Positions 1 to 12,300 of a stretch of 64,000 nucleotides of DNA are shown one piece after another; position 1 is the stretch's first letter; each line of letters starts with the position of its first letter. The translations under genes were made by a program, and so were the position numbers. The stretch is taken from contig SSNU01000244.1 of assembly GCA_012064415.1 (NCBI GenBank), positions 124,001 to 188,000 of the forward strand, given 5' to 3'. The notes below the pieces were generated by a model. The model saw only the letters and a list, made by a program, of their open reading frames with translations. It had not been told where the DNA came from and ran no database searches. The DNA comes from Gyrodactylus bullatarudis. Lineage: Eukaryota > Platyhelminthes > Monogenea > Gyrodactylidea > Gyrodactylidae.

Positions 1-190
1 ATTGTTAAATCGATTAACCTTGAAATTTTGAGTAACTTCAAATTTCTCAACAATGTTTCCTGTATTTTTATTCTATCTTTCAAATATTTGAATACATTTT
101 TATAGTCCTATAAACTTATTTCATTCATTCAAAACTGGATTCTAACGGGTTTCAACGCAATAACTCACGCTTTCCGAATTTCTATGATAG

Positions 191-3100
191 GAATGCATAC
201 TCAAAAGCTAGAAAATCTGACTTGACAAGTTATCCTATAGATCCAAGAACCCAACATATCCCTGTGAAACCTGGCTCACCTGTACTTTCGGATGTAAACG
301 AATCTGTGGACACTTATGACCCTGCTCCAAGCAATCTTTCTGTTAATACGCATACAAATTTTACAACCACAGAATCAATTTCCATAAGTCTTATTAGCAG
401 AGAACTAATTGCATCAAGAGAAGTTTGGACAAAAGTAAGTCAGAAATTTATTTTTGATCTTTAACTCTAATATTTTGCTGTATTATTTGTGTTAATCATA
501 ATTTTCTTTTCAGTTTATACTCATTTTGTTATGCATTGCCCAATTTATAACAGTCTGGGTTTGCATAATAACACAAGCAGCGAATTTTTCAGACCAAACA
601 GTTTTAGAAGTTTCAGTATCTGTTGGCACTCTAGTACTAGGTCAATATTTATGTAAGTTTGAATCTTTTTACATTTCCTGATTCTAGTGACTGCTTTAAT
701 AAATGGAATAATCTATCAGAGAAGGTTTATTCTTTCTGAAGCAAAGAGACGTAGCAAAGCAGAAGAAGAAAATAAGGCTGCTTGGCTATTCTTTAGAGTT
801 ACAATGACTCTTGTTGGTTTGGCGCCAGTTCAAAGGTAATGCATTTAATAGTGTATGTTTATTCATAGATTCATAGAAAATATTCGAGTGACAAGAAGAC
901 TAATTTCATTTGAAGAAATTTATCGGTCTTCCGCTGTTGCTAGTGCCAAAGAAGACCAAGAAATAAGTACAATTCCAGGTGGTTCCCTAATCAGCGGGGG
1001 TCAAAGATCTCGTTTTTCTACATTAACAAGTGAGTCGTTCTCTTTAAGACGCAGCACTGTATGGAAAATATTTGAATTAATATTTTATTGATCAAAATCT
1101 TTTTGTCTTTATCTCGGATGAGACGAAGTAAATGAGTCTTTTATTCAAAGTCAAACATGTTAATAATTTATTCGTGTACACAATACAATACGAATCGATA
1201 ATAATCAAAATAATTTCAGAAAAAACAAACATAACCTCAGGACCGCAGGTTGACGAGAATGTTATGAAAAAACTGAAACGCTTACGACGTCAATTCTTAC
1301 GATGTGAAGAGGATTCTGCTTATGTGGCCATAGGCAATGCTACTATGGGATCTGCTGTCTGTGTTATTACTCAGGGTTATATTCTAATGCGAAGGGAAGG
1401 TCTCCAGTATCCTATAACAACAAATTTTTGTGAGTTGTCTCAATAATAAAATTATTATCACTTTTGGGTAATCTAGTGTAGCCCTAACTATAGTAGACAG
1501 TTTAATTCACTGAAGAAGAATCGAGAAACTCTTTTCATTGTAACAATTTCAACAAACAAAAAATATTGCATTTTAATAGAAAAGTATTGAGAACTTTTTC
1601 TTCTGAGTAAGATAAAAAGAGACTTGGTTGGAAATCCACAGATTTTCATTTCAGACTAAAGAATATATGTATACAGCATGCAAACAAACGCAGAAAAACT
1701 TTTGTGGACTCGTGTGAAAGTTTCACAGTGAAGCTGATCCATCATTCCTTTTTTTCAGAGGGTTTCCATGCATGATACAGAGAATTTATTTAGCAAGTTC
1801 AATTTCCATATTTGAAATCAATCAGATCTGTTTCTCTCTTTTCTATATAGCAGTAGTATAGCTGAAAAACGTTAAATTTATACAACCTAATGTTCTGTGA
1901 CTTTTGGTTACCATGCTTACGAAAGAAATCTTTTTCTATGGTTAGTAGTTGTTCTTTCTTTTATTCTGAATGTACTTTTGATATCTTCTTGTTTAGATTG
2001 GCCTAGTATGAGAAATCAAAGAATTAAAATACATATTTACTAAATGTTTTCTCCGTATTGCTTCTGAAAAGATAGATTGCTCATAATACAAAGGTTAGGA
2101 TCATCTCGGATTCTTTCATAAAGGAAATTGGCAATCTGTTTTGTGGATTGATATCTGAAAGATCTATTTCTTTGCCTCATAATCGCTTGGGAGTTGAATG
2201 TAAACATTTCTTGATCATTTTCATTACTTGAAAATCCCTTGAAAATGATAAATCTGTCGGAAAATTTAATGTCGATATTCGGTTTTCTAGTCTAATTCAT
2301 TTTTCACCATCCTCCCACTTTCAAATCAATAAACATTTTCAGCTCAATTTCAAATAAATGTAGTTTAGAAGATATATATATAGTTGTCTTGTTATTTTTC
2401 AGCATTGGCAACTCTTTGTTGTTTTGTTTTTGGTGTCTTATGGATCAGTGGAGCAATGACTTTGTTCTACCCTTCACCTCATTATCGGTCAGCTATGGAC
2501 TTTGAAAGGGGCAAAGGTGCAGTGCCAAGCTATGGACTATTCCTACTCTATATTGCAAGATTTGTAAACATCTTCATGAGACTATGGGCGTTTGCATTTT
2601 TCACTGGTCAATTTCAGTATTGGATCTTTCTTGTCTTTGGACAGATTTGGCTATTGAATTTCATTACATTTACAATAACACGTGGTGTAGGTCTCAACTC
2701 TGGAACATTGGATGAAAAAGTAAGCATTCTCACATGCGAATTTATTTATATTATTCATTTATACACTATGCGTTTAGAGATTTATTTTCAAAGTAAACTC
2801 CTACCATGTATCTCTCATCTCTTTGATCAATGAGGGTATATTGTTTAAATCAACCATAGAAAGACTGACTGTACACCGTGAACAGATCTTATGCCTTGTT
2901 TAGATTCATTGAGCTCATTATTAATTCAATAGGCAAATTTTTATAAAAACTAGAGCTCTCTATATATCCTGACTGCTAAGAAAATATTCAAATATATCAA
3001 ATTGTATTGCAAAAATTCTTGAATAAAACAAAGTATAAGATTATTTTCCGTTAAATAATTTTTCATTTATAGATTAAAATTATAATTATAATTTAATAGA

Positions 3101-6100
3101 AAAAATCAGAATCTTTAGAATTTCCTTAGCATCATGTTAAAGTTTGATTTCAAGTACATTTGAAAATACTAGAATTTCATTGGCTGATTCTTTATCGATG
3201 TCTAATTGGTTAGAAATTGGTTTATGAACCAAACAAAGCTTTATGGTCATTAAATGCTTAAATGTTAATTTGACGTTGATATTTAATCATAATCTGTTAT
3301 AGAAAATCCATTTTTAACTTCATAATTATGAAATACTAACACCTTTTTTTTAAAAGTACATACAACTTTTTAAATAATTTGCATTTTTCTATAAATTTCA
3401 CTAAAATTCTAATTGATTATTATTAATTTCAATTATTTCTGATTTTCTTATGCTAACTTATGTGGCATTCTTATCGTAGTTAGAAATCTAACAACAGAAG
3501 AGTGGAGCTCAGGATTCTACACGAAAATTAACTAAAAGATCTTTCTTTACAAACTTATTTCCACATTAAAAAAATCAAACAAGAACACATGAAACTGTTT
3601 TTGGTATTTTTTGAGGTTCTTCTGTTCTATTATAAATTATAATATACCAGATTTTTATTTGAAGAAATTATGAAAATAGTTGTGATTACCTGGTACAAAG
3701 TTCAACTAATAAATACGAATATATATGATAACTTTTTTTTGTAAAATATTGAAAATTTCATTTTGAATCTGATCCGTAATGGAAGAAGTACATTGAGGTG
3801 TATTGAAATATCCTCTTAGATTGGTTTGGAGTGCATCTAACCCATAGTGAATATAGGTTAACTAAAGCTAATTGATATGAAGTTGGGAATCTATGATTTT
3901 TACAGAAATCTCAATGTTTTCAACAAGAATTCGAATTTTTTAAAGATTTTTTTTGGAATCCTACTCATGTTGCTCACTTTTACCAGTGATCAAAAGAGGT
4001 TTTTCAGGATCAAGATTAGACATGAAAGCTGACTAGAAAATCAATTCAGCTGAATCTTATCTGATGCATAGCCTTATCGTTTGGGAGCTGAAATTCGATT
4101 TTTTAATCATTTTCACTACTTGAAAATCAATGGAATTTCGATAATTTAAAATCTCTCGAAAATGGGGTGAATGTCGGTAATTTGACGGTGCTAGTCAGCT
4201 TTCTTGTCTAATCTTGATCCCGAAAAACCTCCTTTGATCACCCTCTAACTTTCAAATCAATAAAAATTTTCGGTTCAAAGTTCAAAAAAATGGGATTTTA
4301 GAGCCAAATTGAAAATTGAAAAATGGCCATATTTTTCATAAAATTAATTTTTTTTGAGAATATTTTTCTTCAACTGGTAAAAGTGGGCAACATGAGTAGG
4401 ATTTCAAAAAAATCTTTAAAAAATTCGAATTCTTGTTGAAAACATTGAGATTTCTGTAAAAATCATAGATTCCCAACTTCATATCAACCATCTTTACTAA
4501 TTCTATTTAAAAAAGGGAACCTTCAGTGAACTTATATTAGACCGAATCTCATCAGACTTTACATAATTCGATGTCTGTTGTATAATCTATCATCCGTTAT
4601 CTTACCCTAGAATAAACAGCTTCAAGGTATGTAATATCAAAGACAATTTTGGGTAAAGCACAGATTATCTAAATGAATTAAAATCTGATCTTAAAAAAAT
4701 TTAATATTTAATCCAAATTCTCTTATAACCAGAGACTTTTAATCCTGCAGATACAAGAAGAAATATTGAAAAGTCGGTGACTCCTATTGGTTTTAAGCTA
4801 AAATTTCTTATATCTTATAATCAGATTGAAATCTTTGGTCAGATTGAATTTTTTTCGGAATTTTATCCATTTTATAATTTTCGTTTTATAATTCAAAAAA
4901 TTATTATTTTCTGTGAATCCGGAGAAAAAATTGAGTTTTTTGTGAAAATAGTAAATTCTCATCTTCATGTCAACTAGCTTTATAAGAAACATGAATGACG
5001 AAGCTTTTTTTTTAACTTCAAATTACATAATTAAATTTTGTTCACAGACTCATCCAAAATAGAAATGCGTAGGCTCGGTAACTTGGAAAGGATTATATCA
5101 TTATTTCATTTCAGATTGACAAGTTTTCCTGCCTCAACATCCTGAAGGACATGTGTTCAAGCTACATAAGCATATTCGACTTTTATAATGGCGGCCTGCC
5201 AAAGACCCGACTACGCTACATAATTTATTACACATTCTTTTATGGAACAAATGCTGCTCTAATTGGGGTATGGTATGCCTATTTCACACGACAACAGAGG
5301 CTTTACTACTTTCCTTCGCTTTTGATTATTATAATTGTACAGTTTGGAGGCTTTATCCTGTTCGCCATCTATACTTACATCTATTCGAGTTCCCGGAGGG
5401 GTCTATCTCTCTGTGGAATATGCTGTTACGACAGCTTCAACGAAGGAAAAGCGGCTATTGAGGAAAAAATTGAAATAAACTCAAGAAGGTTAGTTTTACT
5501 TTCATCATGTTTAATTTAATCGTTATTGCTTTCTTATGGATTCGATTCGATTTCTAAAGCATCCACCCTCCTTTGAGTAGATCTGGTACTAGAAAATAAA
5601 AGGTAGAAATTTCAATTTTTGGATATGTTACGGTCAATCTTGTTACTCTTGATAGTTTCAAGGCTCACTAACAATTTAGTTACTTGGTTTCAAGATTATC
5701 TGTTAGTCTCAAAAGATACAGTTTCAAAATTTCCCAGTACTTTTAGTCAGATCCTCTTCTTTATATACTTTTTTTAGGAAGTTCACTGTATCTTTTTACC
5801 AGTTTTAAGTTCCTGATAAATAATATAATTCATACTCATTGGTACTTTTTACAAATAAATTTAAAATCAAAGCGCTACAATAATCTTGTAAAAATGGTTC
5901 AAGATTCAATTGTGATTTATAATTTTAATCATATTACGAGTGATAAGATACCCAGAAGTTTTAAAACCTAGTAACAACATCAACTGAATTGCCAGTGAGC
6001 CTTCATGCTATCAAGGGTAACAAGATTAACGGTAACAGGTTACTAATCGATTGAGTCTATTTTCAATTGATCGAGTTGTAAAGAATAACAACCTCCTAAA

Positions 6101-9005
6101 GCTTAAAGGTCCTATGGGTCTTGAGAACTATCCTTGAAATGAATTAATTTTTCTAGTTCCATTTTTAATTCCTTGTCTATAGCTATTAAGAGTTTAGACA
6201 AGACTTGTTTTTTTATTCATAAAAATTTGCTTCTCAGTATTGAATTCTATAAAAAGCAACAGCAATCGATAAATTTAATTATTACTTCTCTCACCATGGT
6301 TACTTTCATTTGCCTACTCATACAACAATGACATACACAATTTTGGGCTTATAAAATATTCATTTCAATAACCAAACATAAATCTTGTCCTCTAAGCAGA
6401 CCAAATACAGATTGTTTATTAAATCTGTCAAGAGTAATTTGATTCTCTAGCTTAAACTGTTGTATTTTAACCCTTTTTTCATATTGGGACATTGCTGAGA
6501 TTGAAAATCACTTGTAACAATTTAACTAATATAAATTTTTAGGATGTTTCAATATTTCAAATGCTAATAAGTTAAAAAGAATCCTTGGGTAACAAGGCTA
6601 GATTATATATTTTTTGAAATTGAAACAATGATGTGTACCACTACGCCACACCGATATAACAAAAGTTTATTAAAAATGTAAAAATTATTGAATGAATTTC
6701 CTTACAGGCTGATTTATCGTTAATTCAATTCAAGTTATAACTAGGCCGGTAAACTATCTCGACATTTTTGAGCTTATGAAATCGACATATAATCGGCATT
6801 TTTCCTAGGTAAATTACAATTACATAGAATGTATTTATCTTCAATACTAATAATATGATGTAACAGCATCATAAAATTGCATTTTTAGATTGCCAGTCTT
6901 GAATTTATTGTTTATCCAATTTATTTTCATTGGATGGATTCGAAACTAGGGATTTTCTTAGAAGATTCTTTACAGTATCAGTGATGAAGTTATGGATTGA
7001 CTAAGTTAAAAAACTGTGAATATCATTAGAACTAAAATGAGCTGTTTAATAAATTTTATATTCTATGGCTAAAATGAGCAAATTTCGGCCTAGTTATAGC
7101 ATTCAAAAATTAAAAGAGTCTGCTGAACTTAAAATTCCTAAAGAACACTTCAAGTAGCATCGAAAAAAATCAATTATTTTTTATAAAAAGAATTCTCTAT
7201 TTATTTTTTTATTATCTAAGAGTTTTTCTCGTAAATTCCAATGGAATATCGAAATTCTTTTGAGGTTTCCGTCTCAAGTGGATTTTGTAGAATTAACTTT
7301 GCAAATTTCTACGTTTCAGCTACATATCATGTTTTCTTTATAGATTAAATATCGATTACATCATTTGAGATCCTTGTCTTATCTTTCTGCTCAGACATTA
7401 GAAAGATCATGTTTTTGAAAGTAATTGTAATGGTTAAGTCTCAACAAGTTTTAAAATCTGTTTAATGAACAGTTACGAGGTCTCTTATTTATTATTACCG
7501 TGATAGAATTTTGATCAGATGACTCATCATTGAAAAATCTTACACAAGTCATTCAAAAGTAAACAGAATAAAAAATCAATAAACATTGGTAGTTGAAATC
7601 AAACATGACCAATTTAATTTCGAATTTATTATTTTTTGAGCTTAGCAAACTGAAAATGATTTCTCTACCTCAGAAAATATAGGCTGATTCCATTTATATG
7701 AATAATGATTTATTATTCGAAATACCTTATCTTCGAAATAATATATATTAATAATTTATAGCCTGATGGAAAAATCTTAAGTAATCTAAATGATTTTCAG
7801 AATATCTGTATTAAACTGATTTTATTAGATAATCAAATATGAAATCTAAAAAGAGTTCAATTTTAATTTTCAGCCGGACTCAACTTGCGAATCCTGGGAC
7901 AAGTATCCTTACAGGTGGCCAGAGTTTCGATATGAGCATGAAAGATTCAATGTTTGGCGAGACCCTTGTACAGATGAGTCGTCCAGTTAATGCACGTAAA
8001 AAGAATCTCAATCGACATCCATCCTTTAATCTTCCACCATCACAAAATTCAAGTGAGTTCTTTGGTTATACTCAAACTGTGGCTTTAATTTTTCAAGAGG
8101 GAAATTCTCATTAGAACTTGATCAATATTTAAGAGTTATTTCAGTTATATCCAATATAAAAGCCTCTTTCTTTAAGGAAAATATATATTTTTTCTCTCTT
8201 TAATTTTAAGCACAGGAAGTCTTGTGATGGTAATTTTTCACAAATGTACTCAAAATACTTTAAGAGCCCATGTGTTAAATTTGATACTGCAAAGGACATT
8301 TATGGAAACAATTTCTAATAACAAAAAAATGTAAGGCTTGATTATCAATTTCGCAAGGATACCTTCTAAATTTGGATGATTTCTGAGACTAGTGACAACT
8401 GATATGAAGTTGGGAATCCATGTTTTTTACAGAAACCTCAATTATTTCATCAAGAATTTGATGATGCTGAAGAGTTGCCTTGTGAAGGTTTTGAGGATCA
8501 AAATTAGAGAAGAAATATTCTTGAGAAAATCAATTTTCTTGAATCTGATCTAAAAACTAATCCCATTACCGTCTGGGAGTTGAATTTCGATTTCTTGATT
8601 TCGACTACTTGAAAATCAATAAAATTTCGATTATAAAAGACGTGTGAAAAATTAATAGGGATGTTTTTGGCTTTATCATGATTTTTTGATTTCATTAAAA
8701 AATTTTAGCTCAATATATTCGATATTGTCTCAATTGAAATAATTGGTTTTTAACTAAAAAAACTAAAACTTCTTTCCAATATTTTAGTACTTTCGAATGG
8801 AAAAAGTTCCAGAATTTCACACAGTACCCATAATCTAGCAGTCCGTCGTCAGGACACAAATTCGAATCAACGTCCACCAATGAACAGGGATTATTCCCAA
8901 CCTGAACGTAGGACACTCTCTAGACATGCTACATTTGACAATGATGCAGAGGGCAGTTCATTCCAGCCTAGACCAGACCAACAGATTTATCGACCCAGAG
9001 GCTAA
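191..9005 (+). CDS. XK-related (XKR/CED-8-like) membrane protein, 5' end outside window
   Basis: Nine exons can be joined in frame: 191..434, 514..652, 688..835, 869..1029, 1220..1429, 2403..2719, 5115..5488, 7874..8052, 8839..9005, giving about 645 residues; all junctions are GT-AG with matching phases. There is no in-frame ATG before 434, so at least one exon lies upstream. About eight hydrophobic spans are visible (near residues 82-104, 112-135, 269-289, 302-322, 337-361, 364-385, 442-464, 476-500), followed by a soluble Ser/Arg/Gln-rich tail. The block after exon 3 (LAPVQRFIENIR), the EEDSAY...MGSAV helix and the late RLRYIIYYTFFYGTN stretch resemble the XK family (L.LAQ..RY, E.A.Q..LQ.Y, YY..F..EN). 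XK-related proteins are plasma-membrane lipid scramblases or their relatives. The EN normally seen in the last motif is TN here. Alternative: another polytopic membrane family; the call rests on motif resemblance. Confidence 0.7.
2120..2365. repeat. fragments of F1 family
   Basis: Interior-only F1 sequence (GGGAGTTGAATGTAAACATTTC...ACTTGAAAATCCC...CCACTTTCAAATCAATAAA) just upstream of exon 6 of the XK-related gene. Similar end or interior scraps lie at 4780-4985, 8399-8700, 11840-11895, 25530-25575, 25850-26060, 32990-33605, 35880-35975 and 40330-40700. Confidence 0.6.
3863..4496. mobile_element. foldback element, family F1 (TTGATATGAAGTTG ends)
   Basis: 634 bp with long inverted arms: TAAAGCTAATTGATATGAAG at the left and its complement CTTCATATCAACCATCTTTA at the right. 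Arms run over 100 bp. Ends suggest a TA target duplication. In XK-related intron 6. Confidence 0.85.
5627..6036. mobile_element. foldback element F5, short arms
   Basis: 410 bp: starts GTTACGGTCAATCTTGTTAC and ends GTAACAAGATTAACGGTAAC, arms about 50 bp. A lone end of the same family is at 33203-33250. Confidence 0.7.
6640..6668 (-). repeat. 5' fragment of the tRNA-like repeat
   Basis: TACCACTACGCCACACCG equals the start of the 21935-22004 repeat in complement. In XK-related intron 7. Confidence 0.6.
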
Positions 9006-9042
9006 ACTTTTTAAAAAAGATTTCCAATGATTTTGTTTTTCT

Positions 9043-9048
9043 AATAAA
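9043..9048 (+). promoter_or_regulatory. poly(A) signal of the XK-related gene
   Basis: AATAAA lies 38 nt after the TAA stop at 9003-9005. A second AATAAA-like site occurs near 9155. Confidence 0.5.
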
Positions 9049-9280
9049 GAGTTCCTAGTGATTGCTTCAACCATGTGATTATAAAATTTATCCAAACTAC
9101 TGAATATAGTAGTAAAATTAATCTTAACAACAGAGAGATATGTTTATTTTGAAAAAATAAAGAAATATTAAATCTATTAATTTAATTTTGTCGTTTACCT
9201 AAAACTTTATTAAGATATTTTCTGTATACTTTAGAGTAGTTACATGATTCAATTAGAATAAATATCTGTGATATGAAAAT

Positions 9281-9286
9281 TTTATT
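9281..9286 (-). promoter_or_regulatory. poly(A) signal of the fusilli/ESRP gene
   Basis: AATAAA on the minus strand about 107 nt past the TGA stop at 9393-9395. The stretch 9006-9392 between the two convergent genes holds only the two 3' untranslated regions. Confidence 0.5.
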
Positions 9287-9392
9287 CAAATTCATAATAG
9301 AAAACATTGAAATGTGATCATGGATTAGCTCATATTAGTGAAATACAGATATGATGATAACAGACAAATTCTTATAAAAAATAACATTCTTT

Positions 9393-12300
9393 TCACAAAC
9401 TAGGTAGAATAGTTGAAGGTGCCTTCTTTTGAACTGTCGGTAGACTAGAGAAGTTTGAGATCATTGTCAACTGATCAAAAGGTAGAGTTGCCTGAGAATT
9501 ATGGCCAGGTGTGAGCTGAATGGCCAAATTCGATTGCTGAGGCACATAACATGGTGTAAGGACTGCAATATATTGGCCGTTGCGCAAAATTGTCTGAGGA
9601 TTACCATTTAATGAAAGACACAATTGAACTTCAAGAGGGCTTGAAAAGATTGCACAATACAAGCACAAATCATTTTGAGATTGAACATGTACAAATTTAG
9701 GTTGATTCTAAAAAAATGATTTGTTCAAAATTTACATAGGTAAAGCTGAAAATATCTCTAAGCTGAGAATAACTAAAGAAAAATTAATTTGTTGATATCT
9801 CCGGCGTAATAACCGCTTCAGGGGTAGGGAATTTCCACTTAACCCCTTCAAAACCGAAAGAGAATAGTCTAGAATAACTGATCAAGAGTCGTACACAAAA
9901 GGTTTGATTTTAACTTTGTGTCTTCAATAATTTTCAGGTGAAATTACTAATTCAAAGATTTCAAAAAATAAAGCTAATTGATATGAAGTTGAGAATCTAT
10001 GATTTTTACAGAAATCTCGATATTTTCATCAAGAATTCGAGTTTTTTAAAGATTTTCAGAAATCCTACTCATGTTGTCCAGTTTTACCAGTTAAAGAAAA
10101 AAATCCTTAAAAAATTACTTTTATGAAGGATATGGCCATTTTTCAAATTTCGATTTAGCGCCAAAATCCCATTTTTTCGAACTAGAACCGTCAAATTACC
10201 GATAGTTACCCCATTTTCGAGAGATTTTGAATTATCGAAATTTCGTTGAATTTCAAGTAGTAAAAATGATCAAACGATAATAAGCCTATGCATCAGATAA
10301 GATTCAGTTGAATTGATTTTCTTGTCGAATCTTCATCCTGAAAAACCTCCGACTTTCACATCAAAAAAAATTTTTGGTTCAAAGTTCGAAAAAATAGGAT
10401 TTTGGCGCCATATTTTTCATTAAAAACTTTTTCTTTCAACTGGTAAAATTGGGCAACATGAGTAGGATTTCAGAAAATCTTTAAAAAACTCGAATTCTTG
10501 ATGAAAATATCGAGATTTCTGTAAAAATCATAGATTCTCAACTTCATATCAACCAACTTTATATTTCAAGATCACTAAGATTTAAAATATTAATTGAGAA
10601 TTAGCAACTCACTACAAAAAGTGATGAGATATCTTTGAAAATGTTGATCAATTCTGCATGGGTAACATTATTTGGAAGGCCAGATATATAAAGGGAGCAT
10701 TCATTGATATTTCCAACACTCATTGATTTATTCAAGTATGCTTGTTGATCATAAAAGCTCATGTCAAGCATGTTCTTTGATCCATCGTTTTGTTGAGGGA
10801 TTTTTACAAATTGAGAATCTGAAAAATGTTTAGTTTAGACCTTAGTTCTCTAACGTCCAGTGATTAGATCAACATCTCGAAAAAACTTACTATTTAAGAA
10901 AAATGGAGAATGCATTAGATCAAATTGGTTGTCTTGAGGCAATGAAACTGATGTTCCTCCGCATATCAGGGCAATGCGATTTGAAGGTATCTCCATTTGA
11001 AATTCTGTCAAGTTAATCGGGTATAATTGCCCATCAAAAGCTACACCAAATAGCCCAAAGATTGGCGTAACCAGAGTATTATTTGGAAAGGTTTTCTCTA
11101 GCAAATCTTTTATCAATTTAACAGCCTCTGTTGAATTTTCCAGACTAAGTAGCCATTTTGAACCGGTTGTCAAATCTTGCTCCTGTTGATAATGAAAAAA
11201 ATAAATACGACTTTGAGCATTTAGGAAGGATTTAGGCCTCCTCTTTTACTCATGGTTATAATTTGAAAGATTTATTTATCTGTGCTATTAATAATTTTAA
11301 ATTAAATTATGATGCCAAGGATCTATCTCTAAATCTAACATCATTCAATACTCACGGTCCTTTTCATTCGATAAATCTTTGCGAAATTCGCTGGTCCGAG
11401 ATACAATCGGACCAGGTGTCTTGAAGTATCAAACGGCAAATTGCTTATTTGCATCATGGCAGAAGTTCCAGACTGGGGCAGGGGTCTCGCAAAGGGACAA
11501 TTAGGATCTGTTGGATCTGTCAGATCTTCTGTCACACATTTTCCAATTGTGGTTGGAAATACTGGCGACATTGTTGAAGCAGGGAAATTTGGACTTATGT
11601 AAAAATTATGATTCAGGTTGACATCGGCAATACCAAGTTGGCCGTGAAATAACGAGGGAGCATTAGGAGTCTGAAGAATAGACGGAAAGAGCTTGGTATC
11701 TAGACCAGGTTGCATCAGGAGATTGGTTTTCAACTGGTTCCTAGAATATTCGAGATTTGAAATATCCTTAAAAATGATATTTTTCTTTCGTATTGTGAAA
11801 AAATGATCAAAAAATCTTGATCATATTCGAATTCTTTATGGAAAAATGAAAATTTTTTAGAAAAACATAAAATACCATCTTCATGCTAGCAAATTTTTGG
11901 TACAGTATATTCTTAAAATTAGTTTTTTTCTAAATATCCTAGTATAATCTTAAAATCAGTACAAAACTAGTATATCCTTAAAATAATTAAAATTTTAAGA
12001 ATATCCTAATCTCGTACTGGGCTTGTCAAGTTTGTCTTTTTTCTTATTCAAGATGAGTTTCAACCAACTCGATAATATTTTTTAAATATATAATAAAACT
12101 ATAATTTAAAGCCTCCCCATTTCCCTATAATCATATATTTTTCTATATTTTTCCAGACATAGTATCAAAATGACCTATATTTAGGTTCGCTTTGCATTAA
12201 TCTATCATTTATCAACGTTCTAAGATATCAACAGATTCTAAGATGACGATTTTAAGTTTTCTTCATAGTTCATCGATAAATTTTATAACATTCGATTGAG

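Larger units (their letters stand above)
2720..7873. other. XK-related introns 6 and 7
   Basis: Introns of about 2.4 kb each around exon 7 (5115-5488). They hold F1 and F5 foldback elements and AT-rich sequence; I see no gene in them. Exon 8 to 9 (8053-8838) has an F1 scrap. Confidence 0.6.
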
